Source: Lytechinus pictus
Taxonomy: Eukaryota; Echinodermata; Echinoidea; Temnopleuroida; Toxopneustidae
Reading direction: 5' to 3'
DNA length: 64,000 bases
Assembly: GCF_037042905.1 (NCBI RefSeq)
Contig: NC_087262.1
Span: 22,115,501 to 22,179,500, forward strand
Position numbers and translations under genes: made by a program. The notes beneath the pieces were generated by a model, which saw only the letters and a program-made list of their open reading frames with translations, made no database searches and was not told the DNA's origin. Of the stretch, positions 35,685 to 45,900 are shown piece by piece. Each line of letters starts with the position of its first letter. Within the stretch, counting starts at the first letter, position 1.

Positions 35685-36887
35685 GGTTCCAACGATTGAA
35701 TTCTTGATCACAACAGTTTCGCAACTTCTCGCAAAGCCTGGTAGGAGTCACTGCACTAAAGTTTGAGCACTGTTTCTTTGATACTATAGCACTCAGCGCT
35801 CAGTGGCACAAGCAGCAGACGACTGGTGCCCTGTCTTGAAATAAAATGCAGTGATTCTGAAAGAGTTTTCGTCTGCTGTCAGGAGGTCACATTGACAACT
35901 GGTGTTCCAGGATAGATGATTCCTACTACAGATGTTGATATGAGCTGAGATGAGGATATTTTCTAGAATTGATTAACCCCTGGACACTCCCTCTTCGAAA
36001 CCTTGACCGGGCGTGTTGTACTATAGCAACAGAACAAGATCAAAGCCAAACCCTCAGCTCCGCCGCTGCCTCCTCCACACTTGAGTAGCTTATGAATATT
36101 CCCGGTAATATCTCACCAAGACAAATACGATAGAAAGACGCTGGTTATTCTTTGATTATTACTCCCTTTGGAAGTTCCTATTGTAATAGTTTTTCTGTTA
36201 ATTTTGTTTCAAAAATGTATATTTAGAGTTTATATGCACATAAAAATAAATTGCCGAATATTTTATCATGCATCTAATATTATTTTGTTGATATAATATG
36301 GAATATATATATAATTTTAGGAAAGATTAGACCAAACACAAAACCTCCGTCTGGTAAATGTACGGAGCACTGTCGGAGAAATCTCCATTCTGATTGGTTC
36401 AGGGCATCAGGTGGTGCGATGCTGAAATGGGAGGAGCTGACCCGGTGAAGTCGAACACGTGAATTCTACAGTTTCTAATTGCGATGGGGTGATAATTAAA
36501 GACAATAATGGAAAGCATTTTAGGTCAAAGCGTGAATTTCAACATAATTTTGCTTCATAAGAACATGAAATGTCAGTGACTTAACACTTCCATCAAATAA
36601 GTACAGAAATTTACAAATGTGAGCAACATAAAACAATCTCGACTATTTTTATGTTTCACTGGCGAAAAATATATCATGAGCTATCATTGCCCAACGGCGA
36701 TCACACGTGCTGTATTTGAAAAAGTTTGTTGACCTGTTTATGATATTTCGCTTATCTCTAAACTGGGTAGCGCAGATGCAGAGCGAGTTAAATTACCTCT
36801 GCAGGATCGGGATTTGCGAAATAAAGTTTGTTGACATCAATGGGCACTGTTTTTGGCCGTATGAAACGGTACCGTATGAAACGAACT
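35685..36887. promoter_or_regulatory. Divergent ELOVL6-TXNDC15 intergenic region
   Basis: About 1.2 kb between two start codons on opposite strands, so it should hold both 5' UTRs and promoters. A CCAAT-type motif (CTGATTGGTTC, 36390-36400) fits an NF-Y site for either direction. I see no strong TATA box. A shared bidirectional promoter is inference from position. Confidence 0.55.
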
Positions 36888-36960
36888 ATGTTACCAAAGA
36901 AAATGTTTATTTTTGCTGCGAAAATCGTATTTTTTGTTAGTTCATGGAGTAGTGTAGAAG
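36888..36960 (+). CDS. TXNDC15: TXNDC15 exon 1 (signal peptide)
   Basis: Encodes MLPKKMFIFAAKIVFFVSSW and four more residues, ending in phase 1 at donor GTAAGT. The assignment rests on the signal-peptide pattern, the matching phase with exon 2 and its position. Alternative upstream in-frame ATGs would add 4, 9 or 16 residues. Confidence 0.72.
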
Positions 36961-39900
36961 GTAAGTCGTAAAATTTTCTGGAATTCATATTCGGATAACA
37001 TGGATTATTAATAAAAATGCAGTTGAATTATGAACCAAGATATATGATGTGGTCCCAGGCATTAGGAATTGTGTTGTACTTGCAACTTTCACGTAGCTAG
37101 TCCACTCACACGTATTGCGAGGTTACTAACCTCGCACCACGAACCGCGTTTGGCAGTGGATTTCTAACTAGTGGGTCGTGCGTGCTGGGATCTCACTTCT
37201 TGGCCTTGGGTCCACAACACACGACTTCTATGGCTTGAATTTTCTGTGCGCGGCGGCATGTAATGAACCCTTGGGTGTAGCTAGTCCTAACTAAACTTAG
37301 TTAGCTTGGCTTGCCTTAACCCAGAGAGCTCCCGCCCGCGCAGCGGGCGGGAGCCCAGAAGCTTACCGTGTATTTTACCATTGTCACCGGACTAGGGTGA
37401 TTTATGGTCTAAATATTTCTCCAAATGAATTGTGAAAACAGAAAGTATACAATTACCACGATTATATGGATGAAGGTCTAACGAGTGGCAGATTCCTGAC
37501 ATCTGGGCACAGTCTGGAACCTCAAAAAAACGAAAAGTTCTCTCCTTCTACCCCGTCTCGATCGGCCATTTTTGTTAAAAATCACTAACAAAATGGCCGA
37601 TCGAGACTGGGTAGAAGGAGAAAACTTTTCGTTTTTTTGAGGTTCCAGACTGTGCCCAGATGTCAGGAATCTGCCACTCGTTAGACCTTCATCCATATAA
37701 TCGTGGTAATTGTATACTTTCCGTTTTCACAATTCATTTGGAGAAATATTTAGACCATAAATCACCCTAGTCCGGTGACAATGGTAAAATACACGGTAAG
37801 CTTCTGGGCTCCCGCCCGCTGCGCGGGCGGGAGCTCTCTGGGTTAGGCTTGCCTTAGCTTAGCCAGGCGGCTTCTAGACTAGAGAGTAAAAATCATTTAC
37901 TAACGTAAGGTTACTCTCATACGAAGCCAGGGGCGGTATTCTGAGGTAATTTTATCTTTAAAATATTTTATTTTATCTCTTAAAATGAAATTGGTATTCT
38001 GAGATGACATTTTATCTCTCAGAAAATATTTCAAATTTTATCTAGGCCTATCGTTTAAATTTTATCTTGCGTATCTATGATGATGATACGCAATAGAGCA
38101 GTGGCTGCGTAGACATACCCATCGCGTATCTGGCCATTGCAACGCGGGTGATGTGCTTGCGCCCAAATTACTTTGAAGAAAAAAATAGAATTAACTTAAA
38201 AGAGGGTAGGGGCTATTTTATCTCTGCGACGTTGATTTCGTCAATATTTCTAGGTGAATTAACTCCAAATGTTGGCATGAAAATGAAGAAAAATGATATA
38301 TTCCTTGAGAACAACACCTTAAAGTTATTCCTGTACAATCAGGAAGCATTTCATAAGACCTTTCTTGACTAATATTGTCTTTGAAATGATGCTTGAAAAG
38401 ATGCGATATAGACTTTTTAAAAAAGATGAGAATATTGTCATTTTTGTTAAAAACAAATCTCTGTAAAGACGCGCAAGCGTATAGTGCTAGCGTATTGAAG
38501 TCAATAAATTGACGCAATCTCACTCCCTCGCCACACCTCCTAGCGGAATGGATTTCTATTGGTTGAGTGATATGAGAGAGCTATAAAAGCATGTTTCTAA
38601 TTGGATATTGATTAAAAAATAGGTGTGTCTTACAGAGATAAAATGAAGATAAAATTGTTCTCAGAATACCAATTCGGAGAGATTTTAAGGGTATTTTATC
38701 TCACTGATTTTAACGGAGATAAAATATTTTATTTTAACTGAGATAAAATGGATCTCAGAATACCACCCCAGGCCTTCTATCTCATAGACCCACACAGAGC
38801 CAGCCAAAACCTGAAACTTTCACCCCCGAGATTTCTACTTTCCTTCTAAAATAAAAGATCTAGCTCTAAATCATGTACAAACTACATGGGATAAAACTTA
38901 ATTTTATCCCATGTACATGATTTAGAGCTAGATCTTTTATTTTAGAAGGAAAGTAGAAATCTCGAGGGTGAAAGTTTCAGGTTTTGGCTGGCTCTGTGTG
39001 GGTCTATGAGATAGAAGGCCTGGCTTCGTATGAGAGTAACCTTAGTTACGTTAGTAAATGATTTTTACTCTCTAGAAGCCGCCTGGCTAACTAAACTAGC
39101 CTGCCCTGGCCTGGAGGCTTCTGGAGAGTAGTTCTAACTTACTGACGTAGGCTTACTCTCCATGAAGCCTGGGTTGGCATACCATTGCTCTACACGCACC
39201 GACGAATTGGGCAACAATAGTGTTGTGCGTCAAAGTACCGGTATGGTTGGAGCTAGTACCCCTTGCCTTATCGACCACCTAATTTTCTAAGCATCGCATC
39301 TGCAAAAATATTCATCAGTTTTACCTAGTTTTCGACTTATTTGTGCAGAAAATTGAGCGGATCAGATTCCCATGGTTCGATCGACAATTCCGATTCTATT
39401 CGCGGATATATCGGCGAACAACGAATGCGACAATTTTACATTTGCTCAAATTTGCACCCTTCTTTTGAAACCGACCACCCGCGATACACTAAATTTACGG
39501 CCGATTCTTGTCGCGGTGGCGAAATATTTTGACTCTTCCAAATCAGTTCTATGATGTCAACATGCTTAATGATCGCTCACTACTTCCACTGCGAGCTCTG
39601 GAACATGATTCGACGATTGACGACGGATATTTGTTTTAAAGCCGTTTCCTATCGGATTTCTCGGTATAACAACTGTTTTTCGGCGGGGTTTGGGTCTGGT
39701 CAATACAATTTTGATGAATTCTACTAATTTTTTTTTTTACATTTTTCCCTTTTTTTTTTCTCGTAAAATCGATTTTTACTGTTCCTATGGACACTGCGCC
39801 TACTCTCCCGGCTCCCGCGCGTTCGTTTGTAATACGCAATAATTTTAATGCGCGCAAGGTGGTCGATTTCAAAAGAGGCGGTCGATATGTGGTGGTCTCA

Positions 39901-42900
39901 CTATACTAGTTATATTTATTTTTTTAGCCCAAACTTATGATGTGGGCTACAAAGCCAGGTCAAAGTACAATTGGCTGGCAACTTTTGGCCAAAATTTGTT
40001 AGTTTTTTTCTTAAAATGATGCTTAAATTCATTAAAATATTAAAAGTAGAGGAGTGTTTACTTACATATATTGTCGCCATCTTGCCGTATTTGTTATCGT
40101 AGCCAAAGATACTAGACGCGTATAGAGGGCGACAGCCGCGACAATATCATGACATGAGCATGAGTTGTGGAGGTGCCGTGGCTGAGTGGTCTAATTGCGC
40201 CTGGAGCCCGTTTCTCAACACCTGGACAAGTTAGTCATATCTTTATCCACCAACCACGGAGTTAGTTCCAATCTTACTAAACCCGTTTCACGAAGGGCTT
40301 CCTAACTAGAATCCCTTGATATCGATAGAAAGAGCAGACACAACGTAGCCTTAGTCACAAAATAGCATAATTTTTTAAAAGCAAAAATGTGATAAAACTG
40401 CAAGTATGATTAATTTGGAAATACATCTAATAAAAATAATAGCAGAGGCAAAATATGAACCATGCATTCTTAAACCATGAAGACTTGAGCATTCAATTGC
40501 TGAGAAAATCAAATTATGAATATATCATTTCATGACTAAAAAATCACATGGGGACAATGAGATGGGTATCCCCGGGATAGTTAATCTTGATAGTTTACGA
40601 AAGTAAACCACTATTGTTTTCTTTGTAAAATAATGATAATTATACCTTTATTTATGGTTCCAAACATCAAAATATAGTTTAACATAAATGTTTAAATTTT
40701 TACATACCGAAACACACGATTTGACAAATTCTTTGCATAAATTAGAGATAGAATTCATCAAAAATGTTGATAAGTGTTTGAAAACGACGAATATGAGTCC
40801 AGTTATGGATGACCTGCCGTGGTAGAATCTTTATCGATTCAATTATTTTACTATTTCAAAATGAGTGGTTTTGCTGCGTTTTACCAACAGTTTTTATAGT
40901 TTCTGTGAATTACAATTATTATTGAATGATCTATCACACCTGTTTTGCAATGTAATTTCAACTTCTATGAACGATTACGTAATATTACAATTTTTAAATT
41001 TCGAGGCAATTTTGCATGTCATAGTCTACCCACGTGATGCCACTACGTCATTAAGAAAGAAGTTATGACAGGTTCAGAGGTGTCATAAATATTTGGTTAG
41101 GTTGTTGTCCCCGATCTTGGCAAAGAGGGCTTCGTGAAACGGTTAGCGGACAAGTAGCTCACTATCTTCGAGTTTGTCAAGAAGTTAGACTTATGACGGT
41201 GTTGAGAAACGGGCCCCTGGTTATACATGAAAAGTCTGGGCTTCGATCCCCGGCCCCGGCACCTATGCCCGTGAGCAAGGCATTTAATCTACGATGCTTT
41301 TTTATCCTGCTTTCAAATAAATGGAAATGCTATATGCATTATTGGTAACTAGTTGTGCACTTTAAAAAAAAAAAAATGAGCAGTGTCAACTTAGATTTTT
41401 TTTAAATACTTGCGTCTGGCGATAAATATCATGGATTGTAAAATATTCTTGCATCGGCTAATAAATATCATGAAATCACTTCATGTTATTTTTCAAGTAT
41501 TTTTTTAAACCTAAGCTGGCACTGCTCATGATATTGTCGCCCTCTATACGCTTCGCGCTCGCAGTAATTATCTAGTTACATACGCATCTTGTTCAGGATC
41601 ACAAACATCGCCCAGAATGTTTACTTTTCAGGACAAAATACATGAAATTTCCAAAAATTTTAGCTCACGCTTCACGCTCACACTATTTAAATAGGGCTTA
41701 TGAGATTGTTACACATTTGTGTTGTTTCATAAGAATAAAGCTAAGAAGTGACTGTTATAAGTGTTATTACCCCTTCAAAGAAACAAACAAAAATCAACTT
41801 TGAGCAGCCGATTGCGGAAAATACGGGTGAAAATTTTTTTTTGCCCCCCTATTGGCGGAGGCTGGATCCGCCCCTAAATGTCTAACAACTTCCTTGACCT
41901 TGGCTTGACCTCATTAGTAATGAGGTCAAGGAAGTTGTTAAAAATGTGGAATGTGGATATGACTTGCATCTTGCATTCTCTTTAGTTTTGTAGGTTTGTT
42001 TATAGGGTAGCAATTAGCAAAGATGAACAAATGACAGAATTATTTTTTTAATTCAAGTCCTAAAATGAAATAAATTACAACAAATTACTCCCAACTCTAA
42101 TTATTATTTATTTCATATTTTCTTACTCTCTTGATAGAATTTCTATCTTTTTCTTTTATTTTCCTTTCTTGTTATCTCTTTCAGTGACTTTCACTTTCTT
42201 TTTTCATTTGTATTTTTCTTCCTTTAAAAATATATTTCTTATTGTCTTCTTCTTCTGGAAACGGTACAGGCCACTGTATGGTGTATTGTCGTACTGGTAA
42301 AGTGCACTGTGCAAGTGTATGTACATCATATGATAAAAAAATTGCTTACACCATGCAAGTAAAAACAACCACTGTTATTAACCGAGCTGGGTCTTTGTAC
42401 CTCTTGTTTAAAGATGTGTAGAGAGGTACAATTAACTGTGCTTTGGGGGAGAGTTCCAAAGTCTTATTGAATCTGGGAAGAAGCTCCTCTGGTAGACAAG
42501 TGTTCTGGCAAAGGGAACAAAGATCTTCTGAGAATGACCTCTATGAGAGGATGTAGATGGAGTGAGGAAGGTAGGTGGGATGTCAATGAGTGAGCTGGTA
42601 ATACAGTAGATAATCACCACCTCGGCTTGTGCCCTACACTCTTGTAAAGTTGGCCATTTGAGCTACTTGTTCTACGGAGCATGCATAGCGTCATTGCACC
42701 ATTTCAAGCTTTTTTATATTTGCTTGCATGTGAGGGTCCTATATTATGCTGGCATACTCCATGATTGGTTACAGGAGAGCTTAGTAGCACAGTTCCTTCA
42801 CCTTTCTTGGACATGGCTGGATATTTCTCTGGAGGAAGGTATGTGTGGAGTTGGCCTTTTTGGTTACAGCATTTATATGTTGATTCCAGCTGAGGTTCCT

Positions 42901-45900
42901 CTGTAGCTCAACACCAAGATACTCTGTCATATTTTTGTCTCACCTGCATAGCAGAGTGAGACTATAGGCACCGCTTTTCCGGCGGTGGCGGCGTCAACAC
43001 CAAATCTTAACCAAAGGTTAAGTTTTTGAATTACCATCATAACTTTGAAAGTTTATGAATCTGATTCATGAAACTTAGACATAATAGTAATCAAGTATCA
43101 CTGAACATCATGTGCAAGTTTCAGGTCACATGATTAAGGTCAAAGGTCATTTAGGGTCAATGAACTTTGGCCAAATTGGGGGTATCTGTTGAATTACCAT
43201 CATAACTTTGAAAGTTTATGGATCTGATTCATGAAACTTGGACATAATAGTAATCAAGTATCACTGAACATCCTGTGCAAGTTTCAGGTCACATGACCAA
43301 GGTCAAAGGTCAATGAACTTTGGCCATAATGGGGGTATCTGTTGAATTACCATCATAACTTTGAAAGTTTATGGATCTGATTCATGAAACTTGGACATAA
43401 TAGTAATCAAGTATCACCGAACACCCTGTGCAAGTTTCAGGTCACATGACCAAGGTCAAAGGTCAATGAACTTTGGCCATAATGGGGGTATCTGTTGAAT
43501 TACCATCATAACTTTGAAAGTTTATGGATCTGACTCATGAAACTTGGACATAAGAGTAATCAAGTATCACTGAACATCCTGTGCGAGTTTCAGGTCACAT
43601 GATCAAGGTCAAAGGTCATGTAAGGTCAATGAACTTTGGCCATGTTGGGTTTTTTTGTTGAATTACCATCATATCTCTGTAAGTGTATTGGTCTAGATCA
43701 TAAAACGTGGACATAAGAGTAACCAAGCATCACTGAACATCTTGTGCGAGTTTCAGGTCACATGACCAAGGTCAAAGGTCAATGGATATTGGCCATGTTG
43801 GGGGTATTTGTTGAATTACCATCATAACTCTGTAAGTATATTGGTCTAGTTCATAAAACTTGGACATAAGAGTTGTGAAGTATCACTGAACATCTCATGC
43901 GAGTTTCAGGTCACATGACCAAAGTCAAAGGTCATTTAAGGTCATTGAACTTTGGCAATTTTAGAGGTAATTATTAGATTGCTGTCATAACTTTCAAAGT
44001 TTATATATAGTGTATAAAATATGGATATAGGGGTAATCAAGTATCACTGACAATTTTTAGGTCACATTATCAAGGTAAAATGTCAATGAATGTAGTATTG
44101 TATCATATGAATGGTGTTTTTTGTGAATAATTATTAAAAGGTTGTTTTTCAAAGTCAGCACTGCTGCCATATTGAATCGCGTGATGCAGGTGAGACCGCC
44201 AGAGGCATTCCACTTGTTATCAGATATAGTCTGTCCATGGTTGAAGTAAAGCTTGATGATGGGTTTGCACTATTTGTGACATGAAGCACTTGACACTTCT
44301 GTGGATTGAATTCCATCAGCCAATCATGCTCCCATCGTTGCAAGGAGTCGATGTCCTCTTGGAGACAAATGGCATCTTCCTCTGTCTTGATGTTTGCAGA
44401 ACCCATGCAATTATCAGCAAAGAGCCTTACTGTTGAGTTGGTGGAGAGATACTCTTGGGTCCCATTATCCAGGAAGTCAGCTATCCAATGGTGAATGTGA
44501 TCTCGGATCCCATAAGATTGAAGTTTGTGTAACAGGCGTCCATGTTGTACTTTGTCAAATGCTTTAGAGAAGTCAAGGAGTATCATATTCAGTTGACCCT
44601 TGTCATCAATGGTTCTAGCAAGATTTTGGATGGCAAGAATCAGCTGAGAAACACAGGATCATTTCTTGCGCAAACCGTGTTGAGCATCAGACAATACATT
44701 GTGGTCTTCAAGGTGGGTCATGACGTCACTAAGAACGATGTGCTCTAGAATCTTACAGATCACTGATGTCAGAGAAATAGGCCTGTAGTTGTCTGGTTTA
44801 CTACTGTCGCCTTTCTTGAAGATGGGGACAACGTTAGCCATCTTCCATTCAGCAGGGATGATAACTTGATCTACATGTAGGGAGGCTTGAAAGAATGTGG
44901 AGAATATTGGTGTTGATTCGGTGGCAAGTCCCCTTAAAAGTCTGGCAGGAATTTCATCAGGACCAGATGCCTTATGGATATCAAGCTCAGATTGAATCTT
45001 ATGGATCCCTGGGGGAGAGATGATTATATGATCCATGGATGGGTCAGGCCTAGGCCATTTGTCCCTCAGGCTGGTCATATCTTCATCATGGTTGTATACC
45101 GGTGAGAATTGTTGGCTAGAGAGACTGTCAGTAGCGTTTATATAGTTCTTTCTTGTTTCATTCATTTCTCATTTGTTACTGTTTTTTTCTATTATTTGTT
45201 TATTTCTTGGTTCTTTCTTACTTTCTTTTATACTTTACTTTAATTTTCTTTTTATATTTCTTATTCAGAATTTCTGTTTTTCTTTCTTTTTTTCATTTTT
45301 TACCCTTTCTTTATTGGCTCTGAATCGAGACATGAATCCTGTCATTATTTTTAACCTGATCAGAATTTTCAATGTACACTTTTTCTCTCTCTTCTTTTTT
45401 TTTTACTTATTTTTTCGCTTCTTTTTTTTTCCCCTTTTATCTTTCCTTTTTTCTGCCATTCTCTCTTTTATTTCTGCTTAATCCTACCTTTGTCCCTTCC
45501 TTAAAGTTCCGTTTTTTCTTTCTTCTTTTTCTTGTTCGCCGTCTTCATATTCTCTTTCTTATGGATTTGCCATTTTACATAAACATGTACATGTATGCAG
45601 TTTTGTTTTTAAAGTTTTATGCCTTGTTTATATAATTCTTAGAAATTGTCATGGATTTGATTAACTGATATATCCCCAATACAAAATTAAATCAATCAAT
45701 TATTTCATGTTTTGTTTTGATTCCAGGCAATGCAATTGAACCACCAATACAAAACCCATTGCAGAGAGGTGACCAAGGCACATGTCCAAACCATTTTGCC
45801 CAATTTTTCTATCATATCTCGCAAAGGACTCGTTGGGCCAAATCCTTAGATGACTCTGCTGATATTGACCATTCAGCCTGGCTTTCTTCACCATTCCAAC

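Noticed and set aside
35685-35711. ELOVL6 start at 35711
   Set aside because: That codon is GTG; the first ATG in frame is at 35684 with a good context and gives the normal family length.
36840-36887. TXNDC15 start at 36840, 36861 or 36876
   Set aside because: Possible, but they put up to 16 extra residues with basic stretches in front of the signal peptide; kept as alternatives.
40172-41263. Functional tRNA gene with an intron
   Set aside because: The acceptor stem pairs perfectly, but the insert is a 1-kb TIR element with target duplication, the T loop has an extra base and a SINE body follows.
45173-45635. Phe/Leu-rich membrane proteins
   Set aside because: T-rich intron sequence produces such frames; no start context, motif or splice support.
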